This document shows, piece after piece, positions 1 to 5,647 of a DNA stretch of 7,202 nt (position 1 is its first letter; the number at the start of each line of letters is the position of its first letter). A model generated the notes under the pieces. The model was not told the origin of the DNA. It did no database searches and was given only the letters and a program-made list of their open reading frames with translations. Made by a program: the position numbers and the translations under genes. The stretch is from Chloroflexota bacterium (GTDB lineage: Bacteria; Chloroflexota; Anaerolineae; Caldilineales; Caldilineaceae). The DNA is taken from assembly GCA_003577005.1 (NCBI GenBank), contig QEUW01000376.1, positions 1 through 7,202 on the forward strand. Direction: 5' to 3'.

Positions 1-402
1 TAACATCTGGTCGGTGGTGGCAGCCAGCAACGTCATATCCGCCTGTTTGAGTTGATGGCGTGTCACCAGACCCAGCAATGATGAACGGCGCAAGAGAACC
101 GTGTCGCCATAGAGAATCAGCAGCGGCCCCTCATAGCCGGCCAACGCCCGCTCCGCCTGCAAGACTGCGTGTCCGGTGCCACGGCGTTCGCCCTGCACCA
201 CGTAGCGATAGCGGTCGCCAAAATGGGCAGCGACCGCGCTGTTGGCCTGCTCTATAACCACGAGCAGATGGTCGGGCGCAACCAGCGTCGTTGCCCGCTC
301 GACCACATAATCGATCAGCGCCCGGTCGCCCAGCGGTTGCAACAACCAGGCCGGGTCATCCGGATGATGGGGCGAACCCGCCGCAAGGATCAACGCTTTC
401 AT
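1..402 (-). CDS. GlmU-like sugar nucleotidyltransferase, N-terminal part (cut by window edge)
   Basis: The first 134 codons of a gene running off the left edge; the ATG is at 402-400. The start MKALILAAG is the first strand and loop of the nucleotidyltransferase (GT-A-like Rossmann) fold. Around residues 70-80, QGERRGTGHAV matches the GlmU-type uracil-recognition segment (Q70 and GTGHA), and LYGD at 97-100 supplies the metal-binding Asp (D100). Known members join a sugar 1-phosphate, or a similar phosphate, to an NTP and release pyrophosphate. The oddity is at residues 10-21. The usual GxGTRM...PK signature is replaced by SPHHPDDPAWLL, so the expected Arg and Lys appear as His and Trp in my alignment. 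The enzyme may be divergent or its catalysis altered. The ATG lies 4 nt after the stop of the upstream kinase gene, suggesting translational coupling; no strong Shine-Dalgarno is visible. An attached acyltransferase domain cannot be excluded because the C-terminus is missing. Confidence 0.85.
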   Translation of the reverse strand, partial: MKALILAAGSPHHPDDPAWLLQPLGDRALIDYVVERATTLVAPDHLLVVIEQANSAVAAHFGDRYRYVVQGERRGTGHAVLQAERALAGYEGPLLILYGDTVLLRRSSLLGLVTRHQLKQADMTLLAATTDQML

Positions 403-405
403 GGT

Positions 406-426
406 TCTACGCTCTACGCTCTACGT
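406..426. repeat. Heptamer tandem array at the kinase/nucleotidyltransferase junction
   Basis: Three head-to-tail 7-bp units on the plus strand: TCTACGC (406-412), TCTACGC (413-419) and TCTACGT (420-426). The array spans the last codons and the stop codon (407-409) of the kinase gene and ends 4 nt before the ATG of the nucleotidyltransferase gene. Read on the coding strand the unit is GCGTAGA, which supplies the TAG stop. Confidence 0.85.
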
Positions 427-1330
427 TCTTAAGCCAGGTTTCTAACGCATCTACTGCACAGTTGTGCATGAATCGCTCCAGGTGGCGGGTCCCGTAGCTC
501 GCAAAGTCAAAGTCGAGTGCGGAAATACGGGTCTGCACCATCCCCCAGATCCCCTCGCGGGCATCAGAGACGATCTTCATCAGCTTCAGGCGTGCCCATG
601 CCGGTTCGACGACCTCGCCAAAATAAGCGGTGAGCAGCGCCTCGTCTTCGCCGTCGGTGAACTCGTTGTTGACGGCCAGGTTGCCCAGGTCAAAAAAGGG
701 ATCGCCCCAGCCTGCATATTCCCAGTCTACCAGTTGGAGGCGACCCTCTGGCTCTTCCAATAGATTGGCTGGGAGCAGGTCGTTGTGACAGGCAGCCAAC
801 GGTGGTGGGTTGCGCTGTAGCGCGCTTTCGATCCGGTCCATCTGCGCCGCAACAGTCCCAATCCAATCCGGCAACGGCGCCTCATGAGCATGGCAGAAGG
901 CAAGCCCTTGCTCAAAGATGCGAAAGACATCAAAGCGGCCGGCAAAATGGGGCAGGGCGTGATAACGGCGCATCAGGTTCATCACCTGTTCCAGCCGGGG
1001 TGAGGAGCGTACGTGAGCAGCCTCCAGGGTGCGACCTTCCACAAAGCGGGTGATCAGCACCTCCTGGCCTGCGGGCAAGTCGTCAAAGAAAGCAACAAAT
1101 TCGGGTGCGATACCAATGGCGGCTGCCGCCTGGCTGCACTCCTGTTCGGCCTGGCGGTCGATGCCGTGGATCGCCACACCTTGCGCACAAATACGAACGA
1201 CAAAAGCTTCGTCATCTACCTGAACTCTGTAATTTTTGTTCGTAATGCCACCGGTCATCGGCGACACAGCGACAGGTTTATCTGCCCAGGCAGGGAGTCG
1301 CTGTTGTAGTTCGTCAATCAGTGCATCCAT
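407..1330 (-). CDS. Choline kinase / aminoglycoside phosphotransferase-fold small-molecule kinase
   Basis: A 307-aa protein of the ChoK/LicA/APH kinase fold, of normal length for the family. GGITNKNYRV at residues 27-36 is the nucleotide-binding loop typical of choline kinase/LicA members, followed by FVVRI at 43-47. The Brenner motif HNDLLPANLL (182-191) carries catalytic D184 and N189. VDWEYAGWGDPFFDLGNL (201-218) carries the metal-binding D202. Known relatives phosphorylate a hydroxyl on choline, ethanolamine, a sugar or an aminoglycoside in the cytoplasm; the substrate here is unknown. I chose the ATG at 1330. The frame stays open much further upstream, but that extension overlaps the preceding isomerase gene in another frame and shows no family similarity. 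An AAGAGG lies only 1 nt before the ATG, too close for a good ribosome site. GAG motifs in the upstream heptamers sit at a better distance. The last residues (about 303-307) are encoded by the heptamer array. Confidence 0.88.
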   Translation of the reverse strand: MDALIDELQQRLPAWADKPVAVSPMTGGITNKNYRVQVDDEAFVVRICAQGVAIHGIDRQAEQECSQAAAAIGIAPEFVAFFDDLPAGQEVLITRFVEGRTLEAAHVRSSPRLEQVMNLMRRYHALPHFAGRFDVFRIFEQGLAFCHAHEAPLPDWIGTVAAQMDRIESALQRNPPPLAACHNDLLPANLLEEPEGRLQLVDWEYAGWGDPFFDLGNLAVNNEFTDGEDEALLTAYFGEVVEPAWARLKLMKIVSDAREGIWGMVQTRISALDFDFASYGTRHLERFMHNCAVDALETWLKNVERRA

Positions 1331-1336
1331 GCCTCT

Positions 1337-1357
1337 TGATCTCTGGTCTCTAGTCTC
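1337..1357. repeat. Heptamer tandem array between isomerase and kinase genes
   Basis: Three degenerate 7-bp units on the plus strand: TGATCTC (1337-1343), TGGTCTC (1344-1350) and TAGTCTC (1351-1357). On the coding strand they read GAGACTA, GAGACCA and GAGATCA. They fill most of the 28-nt gap, starting just after the isomerase stop codon (1359-1361) and ending 7 nt before the kinase ATG. The GAGA cores may stand in for a Shine-Dalgarno sequence; that is inference. Confidence 0.75.
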
Positions 1358-1358
1358 A

Positions 1359-2216
1359 TCAGCCCCCAACCGCCTGTTGCCACGCCTCTTGCAACATCGC
1401 CACACTCTTGGGCATGGCTGTCTCGGCGGCCTCGGCGCCCTCCATCTCGATGGAGACGTAGCCGCTGAAACCGGCGTCGAGGAGCGTGCGGAAGATGCGA
1501 GCGTAGTCCAGGTCGAGCGAATACCAGGTGCCGCCGCCAAAATAGGTCTTGGCGTGAGCAAGCCGGACGTGCGGTGCAATACGCTGCATGGCGGCGTACA
1601 TGTCGGGCTCAAAGAGAAAATTGCCCATGTCCAGGATCGCCTTGAGCCAGGGCGAGTTGACCGTCTCAATGATGGTGGCCATATCCTCGGCAAAGGTAGT
1701 GAGCCCCCAGTGGTTCTCCAGCAGCAGCATGACACCGTGCCGTTCGGCGTGGGGCAGACAGGCGTTGATGGCGTCGATACACCAGCGGAAGCCATCGTCT
1801 TTGGTGTAGCCGGCCCACGGTTCGACCCAACCTTTGGCCTTGATCAGATCATCGAAGCTCCCCCCTTTGCGCCACCCGCCCGAATTGATGCGGATCGAGC
1901 CGATGCCCATGTTGTTCGCCAGCTCGATGCAGCGGACCGTATGGTCGATATGTTGCTGGCGCTCCTCAGCGTTCTCCCAGACAAAATCCTGGTGGATGCT
2001 GAGGTTATAAAGGTTCAGCCCCAGGCGAAAGGCGTGGCGTTTGAGCCCTTGCAGATAGCTGTTCTCTTCGCTCGCCAGTTGGCGGTGTAGGACCTCTACC
2101 CCGTGCAGGCCGAGCTTGTGCGCTTCATCGAGCACGGTTTCGATAGCCGTCACTTCCGGCGTGAAGTGCCAGTAGGAGTAGGTGGAAGTTCCAAGGCGGA
2201 GGGTAGGTGAGTGCAT
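1359..2216 (-). CDS. Sugar phosphate isomerase/epimerase, xylose-isomerase-like TIM barrel
   Basis: A 285-aa protein of the xylose isomerase-like/AP endonuclease family 2 TIM-barrel superfamily, at normal full length. The metal-binding pattern is complete: E167 in LLLENHWG, D196 in ILDMGNF, H221 in LAHAKTYF and E257 in SIEMEG, each at the end of a predicted barrel strand. E41 (GVEVLH) and H75 (LSIHQDF) fit the usual early active-site positions. Relatives isomerise or epimerise ketoses, cyclitols (IolE, IolI) or keto-sugars with a divalent metal in the cytoplasm. The neighbouring Gfo/Idh/MocA dehydrogenases fit a pathway in which an oxidised sugar or cyclitol is then rearranged, or in which a keto-glycoside is cleaved by elimination. 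The substrate is not determinable. The ATG is preceded by AAAGGA about 10 nt upstream, which overlaps the stop of the dehydrogenase gene 14 nt away, so coupling is likely. Confidence 0.88.
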   Translation of the reverse strand: MHSPTLRLGTSTYSYWHFTPEVTAIETVLDEAHKLGLHGVEVLHRQLASEENSYLQGLKRHAFRLGLNLYNLSIHQDFVWENAEERQQHIDHTVRCIELANNMGIGSIRINSGGWRKGGSFDDLIKAKGWVEPWAGYTKDDGFRWCIDAINACLPHAERHGVMLLLENHWGLTTFAEDMATIIETVNSPWLKAILDMGNFLFEPDMYAAMQRIAPHVRLAHAKTYFGGGTWYSLDLDYARIFRTLLDAGFSGYVSIEMEGAEAAETAMPKSVAMLQEAWQQAVGG

Positions 2217-2225
2217 GGGATGTCA

Positions 2226-2233
2226 ATCCTTTA
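2226..2233 (-). promoter_or_regulatory. Shine-Dalgarno for the isomerase gene, overlapping the upstream stop
   Basis: On the coding strand TAAAGGAT holds both the TAA stop of the upstream dehydrogenase (2233-2231) and an AAAGGA ribosome site. The site lies about 10 nt before the ATG at 2216-2214. The overlap suggests that ribosomes finishing the dehydrogenase reload on the isomerase. Confidence 0.6.
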
Positions 2234-3247
2234 TGATCGAGAATCGCTAGAACGTACGGCAACCGGCTCGCCTGCCTCCGCCGAGCGGTAGGCAGCCAGC
2301 GTCACTTCCAGCGCCCGTAGCCCATCCTCGCCGGTGATCGAAGGGGAACGGCCACGCTGGATCATCGAGACAAAGTCATCGATCAGCCCCTGATTCATAT
2401 CGCTGCCCCAGGGGTGCCAGTATGTTTTGCCATGCTTTTCCGAGCTGATTGCCAAATGCTGGCGAAAGGTGTCCACATAGAGCACACCGTTTTCACCCGT
2501 CACTTCGATCTTGACATCTCCCCAGGTGGGGTAGCTTGACGGACGCGACCAACTGGTATCAAGTGTCCCGTAGACCCCATTTGCCAGGGTAAAGGAGAGC
2601 AGGCCGACATCATCGATCCCCAGACCAGGGTGGAGCACGCTGTCGCCGATTTCGGCATAGACTTCGGTCACTTCGGTCTGCCAGAACCAGCGCAATAGGT
2701 CGATTACGTGGACCGTGTGGTCCATGACAGCGCCGCCGCCGGCAAGCTGCCGGTCGATAAACCAGCGTCCTGGCGTCCCGCCGTGGTTGGTGGTCTGCAC
2801 GGCGTAGACAGCGCCAAGGAGACCTTCATCCAGCTTGGTCTTCAGCCATTGGATGGGCGGCGCAAAGCGCACGGGGAAGGCGATCTGTAGCCGGGCGCCG
2901 GTGCGGGCGCAGGTATCGATCATGGCCTGGGCGTCCGCAACGGTGGTGGCAATGGGTTTCTCACAGAGGATCGCCCCGACCCGGCCCGTGGCCTGTTCTA
3001 CCATTGGGCGGTGTTTGGCATTTTCGGCGCAGACGACCACACCGTCGAGTTGCTGATCGAGCAATTCATCGGCAGATGCAAAGAACTCAATTTTATGACC
3101 GTCTGCCGCTTGCCGGCCACGGTCCAGGTCGTCATCATAGAGGCCGACCACCGTCACATCACGGCGGTTGCGGAGACAGGCCAGATAGCTATGCACATGG
3201 CCGTGAGCGGCGCTCAAAATCCCAATTCGGGTGAGGTTGGCTGTCAA
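2231..3247 (-). CDS. Gfo/Idh/MocA family oxidoreductase (third of three), TTG start
   Basis: A 338-aa NAD(P)-dependent dehydrogenase of the Gfo/Idh/MocA family. The N-terminal Rossmann domain occupies roughly residues 6-125, with the signature C95-E96-K97-P98 holding the catalytic Lys. The C-terminal alpha/beta domain has GGGAVMDHTVHVID at about 170-183, which gives the usual Asp (D176) and catalytic His (H180). Relatives oxidise or reduce hydroxyl groups of sugars, sugar acids and inositols. The nucleotide-binding loop is unusual: after strand 1 it reads RIGILSAAHGHVH (7-19) and not GxGxxG. The start is a TTG (3247-3245) with GGAG 9 nt upstream, and I see no ATG or GTG that would preserve the first strand. 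The protein differs clearly from the two upstream paralogs, so this is not a recent tandem duplicate. Substrate and cofactor preference are unknown. Confidence 0.88.
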   Translation of the reverse strand: MTANLTRIGILSAAHGHVHSYLACLRNRRDVTVVGLYDDDLDRGRQAADGHKIEFFASADELLDQQLDGVVVCAENAKHRPMVEQATGRVGAILCEKPIATTVADAQAMIDTCARTGARLQIAFPVRFAPPIQWLKTKLDEGLLGAVYAVQTTNHGGTPGRWFIDRQLAGGGAVMDHTVHVIDLLRWFWQTEVTEVYAEIGDSVLHPGLGIDDVGLLSFTLANGVYGTLDTSWSRPSSYPTWGDVKIEVTGENGVLYVDTFRQHLAISSEKHGKTYWHPWGSDMNQGLIDDFVSMIQRGRSPSITGEDGLRALEVTLAAYRSAEAGEPVAVRSSDSRS

Positions 3248-3256
3248 CGTCTCTAG

Positions 3257-3260
3257 CTCC
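3257..3260 (-). promoter_or_regulatory. Shine-Dalgarno supporting a TTG start
   Basis: GGAG on the coding strand lies 9 nt before the TTG at 3247-3245. It decides the start of this dehydrogenase, which has no suitable ATG near its N-terminal beta strand. Confidence 0.55.
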
Positions 3261-3271
3261 TGATTTGCGGT

Positions 3272-3292
3272 TGATGAGTGATGAGTGATGAG
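3272..3292. repeat. Heptamer array, left arm of the 108-nt spacer
   Basis: Three exact copies of TGATGAG (3272-3278, 3279-3285, 3286-3292), followed by a degenerate TAAACAG. This is the left member of an inverted pair; the right member is at 3334-3361. Confidence 0.9.
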
Positions 3293-3362
3293 TAAACAGG
3301 AATGGTGTTAGTCTTTTCCCCTCCCTGTCGCCATTCACTTATCACTTCTCACTCATCACTCA
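3275..3362. other. Long imperfect inverted repeat (hairpin) built from heptamers
   Basis: The 14 nt TGAGTGATGAGTGA at 3275-3288 is exactly complementary to 3349-3362. Further in, GAATGG (3300-3305) pairs with CCATTC (3331-3336). Between them the pairing is broken, leaving a central loop of about 25 nt (3306-3330) with a pyrimidine-rich plus strand. The outer arm reaches the TGA stop of the upstream dehydrogenase gene (3356-3358). There is no U-tract after the stem in the direction of transcription, so a classical intrinsic terminator is unlikely. mRNA processing, stabilisation or attenuation are possible roles (inference). Confidence 0.7.
3334..3361. repeat. Heptamer array, right arm of the 108-nt spacer
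   Basis: Four degenerate units on the plus strand: TTCACTT, ATCACTT, CTCACTC and ATCACTC. On the coding strand they read as AGTGA-type heptamers and include the TGA stop codon of the upstream gene. They are the reverse complement family of the TGATGAG units at 3272-3292. Confidence 0.8.
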
Positions 3363-4354
3363 CCTTTCGTAAAATTTGCGATCTCCACCGGCTTGCCCGT
3401 GCGCATGGATTCGTTGGCGGCCAGCGCCACCTTGACCGCCATCAGCGCATCGTGCGGCGTGACGAGGAAGGGTGCGCCGCTTTCCAGACAATCCAGAAAA
3501 TGGGCCAACTCGGCAAAATAGGGGTTGTCGTTGGGCGCCAGCGGCGTGTGCTCGCTATAGACATTGCCATCCTGCGTCTCATTCGCCATGATCTGGGTGA
3601 TGGGGCCATTGTCATTCGAGTCCCACTCGATGACGCCGCCGTCACCGCAGATCTCAAGCCGGGTGCGCCAGTGACCCGGCGGGCCGGCCCAACCAGCCTC
3701 GATATGGCCGACGCCGCCGTTGGCAAAGCGCAGCGTGATCAGGGCATGGTCGCGCTCGGTAGGGCGAAAGGTCAGCCCGCGGGCAAAGACTCGTTCGACC
3801 TCACCCATGCACCAGCGGTGAAAGTCGATGTCGTGGATGCCCACGTCGAGGATCACGCCGCCGCTCAGGTTGAAATCGGCAAAGAAAGGGCGCCCACGCG
3901 GGAAGGCCCCGGCGCGGATGGTGCGGATCACGCCGGGCTTGCCGATTGCGCCGCTGTCGATGGCCGCTTTGGCCTGAGCAAACTGGGCAAAGAAACGCAC
4001 CACATGCGCCACAAAGAGGGGAACACCGGCCTGCCCCACCGCCTCGACCATTTCGTAGCAGTCGGCCAGATGGCGGGCCAGGGGTTTTTCGCAGACCATG
4101 GGCTTTCCGGCGCGGGCGACGGCGAGCACATGCTCCTTGTGCGCCACCGACGGCGAACAAATATCGACGATGTCTACCCTGTCCAAAAGCTGGTGCAGAT
4201 CAGTGAACGCCTGCCCGCCGTACTGCTGGCTAAAGCGCTGCGCCGCCTCGGGCACAGCATCATAATAACCAACGACCTCAACGGGCAGTTGCTGCCAACT
4301 CGCTACGTGAACCCGGGCAATATTGCCTGCCCCAATGATTCCGATTCTTTTCAT
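3356..4354 (-). CDS. Gfo/Idh/MocA family oxidoreductase (second of three)
   Basis: A 332-aa NAD(P)-dependent dehydrogenase and the most canonical of the three paralogs. MKRIGIIGAGNIARVH gives the first Rossmann strand with a GxGxxA loop at residues 8-13. VCEKPLA has E89-K90-P91 with the catalytic Lys. ILDVGIHDIDFHRW (168-181) has D170 and the catalytic H174. Length is normal for the family. Relatives include inositol 2-dehydrogenase, glucose-fructose oxidoreductase, 1,5-anhydrofructose reductase and glycoside 3-dehydrogenases; the exact substrate cannot be assigned. The ATG (4354-4352) lies 4 nt after the stop of the upstream paralog, with no strong ribosome site, so translation is probably coupled. 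The stop codon falls in a heptamer repeat array. A long open frame on the opposite strand (3302-4381) is a codon-bias shadow of this gene. Confidence 0.92.
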   Translation of the reverse strand: MKRIGIIGAGNIARVHVASWQQLPVEVVGYYDAVPEAAQRFSQQYGGQAFTDLHQLLDRVDIVDICSPSVAHKEHVLAVARAGKPMVCEKPLARHLADCYEMVEAVGQAGVPLFVAHVVRFFAQFAQAKAAIDSGAIGKPGVIRTIRAGAFPRGRPFFADFNLSGGVILDVGIHDIDFHRWCMGEVERVFARGLTFRPTERDHALITLRFANGGVGHIEAGWAGPPGHWRTRLEICGDGGVIEWDSNDNGPITQIMANETQDGNVYSEHTPLAPNDNPYFAELAHFLDCLESGAPFLVTPHDALMAVKVALAANESMRTGKPVEIANFTKGE

Positions 4355-4358
4355 TCTG

Positions 4359-5606
4359 TTAGATGCTGTAGTACTGGTTGATTTCCCGCTGATAGTAATC
4401 GACCTGTCCGTTCAATACCTCGTCGATGGAAACGGCGCGCCCCAGGTGTGAGGATTCGATCATGGCGTAGGCCGCGGCGAGGTCGCAGAGCCCGCATTCG
4501 CCGTCGGTCTCGGGCTGGCCGCCTCGCTCGATGGCTTGCAACCAGTCATATTGTTGAATCGTGTAGGGGTCGCGGAAGCCGATTGGGTAAAAGAGCTCCC
4601 GGGTCGTGCCATCGGCCTGCTCATCGAAGAGCGCAGTCGTCGTCGTGCGCGTGCCGTCGTCGAGGATCACATTGCTGCCTTTGATACAACCCTTGGAGCC
4701 AAAAAAGGCCGGCGTCCCAGGGATCTCGATCGCCTCACCGTGGGCGCCCCACGACCAGAGCAACTGGCCGATGGCGCCGTTGCGAAAGTTGATCGTGGCA
4801 AAGTAGGTGTCATCCACATTGCACTCGGTGCGGTTGGCAATGGCGCCGTCGGGTGTGCGCGTATAGCGCACCGGTTCAAAGGTGCGCACCGAGGCGTGAA
4901 CCGACTCGATGTCGCCACCGACATAGCGGATCCAGTGCATCGCGTGGACGCCAATATCGATCGCGCCCCCACCGCCGCCGGCCAATTTGTGATGGCGCCA
5001 CGGTGTCTCTGCCACGATCTTGTCCGGCGACCAGAAACCGCCGATACTGCCCATGAGCGCCATCTGCAGCTCGCCAATGATCCGCTGCTTGACGACCCAA
5101 TGGGCGGCGCGCACGCTCTCAACCTGGCGCACGTTCTCGAAGAGACCGAGCGTCAATCCGCCCGCTTTGGCTGCATCTACCAGCATCCGGCCCGCCTTGA
5201 CGGTGATGGTCAGCGGCTTTTGCACCAGCAGATGTTTCCCCCGTTCCAGCGCATAGAGGCCCACCTGATGATGCATCAAGAGCGAGGTAAAATCATTGAC
5301 CGCGTCGACCTGGCCGGAATCGATCAGCTCGCGATAGTCGGTGAAGATGGCTACTTCAGTCTCCGGCTGAAAGTCGCTCAGATAGGTATGGGGCGCAGCG
5401 AGCGGATCACCCGTTTCCGGGGCCAGCACCGGCGGGCGGGGCGGTGGCCCTTCACCCCGCTTGCGAAACATGAGCGCATCGTTGGGGTTGCGGGCGCAGA
5501 GCGCCGTGATGCGAAAATTGTCAAAGCCAGCCTCGCGCAACTCGCGATAAGCCTGCAGATGGGCATTCAATATCCGCCCACAACCGACAATACCAATACG
5601 GATCAT
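4359..5606 (-). CDS. Gfo/Idh/MocA family oxidoreductase (first of three), extended form with QKP
   Basis: A 415-aa member of the Gfo/Idh/MocA family, longer than the typical 330-390 aa. IRIGIVGCGRILNAH (2-16) is the Rossmann dinucleotide loop. An extra proline-rich stretch at about 45-85 (GEGPPPRPPVLAPETGD and beyond) lies between the second strand and the next part of the Rossmann domain. The catalytic-Lys motif reads V128-Q129-K130-P131, with Gln in place of the usual Glu. LAGGGGGAIDIGVHAMHW (208-225) supplies D217 and catalytic H221. The fold and likely sugar or cyclitol dehydrogenase chemistry are well supported, but the substrate is unknown. An excellent AAGGAGA ribosome site sits 4 nt before the ATG, so this gene is probably the first of the metabolic group after proS. 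It overlaps nothing, and its stop is 4 nt from the next paralog. Confidence 0.9.
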   Translation of the reverse strand: MIRIGIVGCGRILNAHLQAYRELREAGFDNFRITALCARNPNDALMFRKRGEGPPPRPPVLAPETGDPLAAPHTYLSDFQPETEVAIFTDYRELIDSGQVDAVNDFTSLLMHHQVGLYALERGKHLLVQKPLTITVKAGRMLVDAAKAGGLTLGLFENVRQVESVRAAHWVVKQRIIGELQMALMGSIGGFWSPDKIVAETPWRHHKLAGGGGGAIDIGVHAMHWIRYVGGDIESVHASVRTFEPVRYTRTPDGAIANRTECNVDDTYFATINFRNGAIGQLLWSWGAHGEAIEIPGTPAFFGSKGCIKGSNVILDDGTRTTTTALFDEQADGTTRELFYPIGFRDPYTIQQYDWLQAIERGGQPETDGECGLCDLAAAYAMIESSHLGRAVSIDEVLNGQVDYYQREINQYYSI

Positions 5607-5610
5607 GGGT

Positions 5611-5617
5611 TCTCCTT
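5611..5617 (-). promoter_or_regulatory. Strong Shine-Dalgarno for the first dehydrogenase gene
   Basis: AAGGAGA on the coding strand, 4 nt before the ATG at 5606-5604. It is the best ribosome site in the window. Confidence 0.8.
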
Positions 5618-5620
5618 CAA

Positions 5621-5647
5621 TGGACGGTAGACGGTGGACGATGGCGC
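5621..5647. repeat. Heptamer array, left arm of the proS/dehydrogenase spacer
   Basis: Units TGGACGG (5621-5627), TAGACGG (5628-5634) and TGGACGA (5635-5641), then a decaying TGGCGC. It pairs in inverted orientation with the array at 5684-5707. Confidence 0.85.

Noticed and set aside
1331..1795. N-terminal extension of the kinase frame to 462 residues
   Set aside because: The extra 155 residues are an out-of-frame reading of the isomerase gene. Kinase homology starts at the ATG at 1330.
1236..2090. A 284-codon open frame on the plus strand
   Set aside because: It overlaps the isomerase and kinase genes on the other strand and shows no recognisable domain.
3272..3361. CRISPR array or insertion-sequence ends
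   Set aside because: Units are 7 bp with no spacers, the inverted arms carry no transposase, and no target-site duplication is visible.
3302..4381. A 359-codon open frame on the plus strand
   Set aside because: It lies opposite a full-length Gfo/Idh/MocA dehydrogenase with all signature motifs. The plus-strand translation has no recognisable domain and is a codon-bias shadow.
2231..5606. Recent tandem triplication of one dehydrogenase gene
   Set aside because: The three proteins differ in length and in signature residues (QKP versus EKP, different nucleotide loops), so they are ancient paralogs or were recruited independently.
4536..5630. A 364-codon open frame on the plus strand
   Set aside because: It is antisense to the 415-aa dehydrogenase and has no family motif or ribosome site; it is a shadow.
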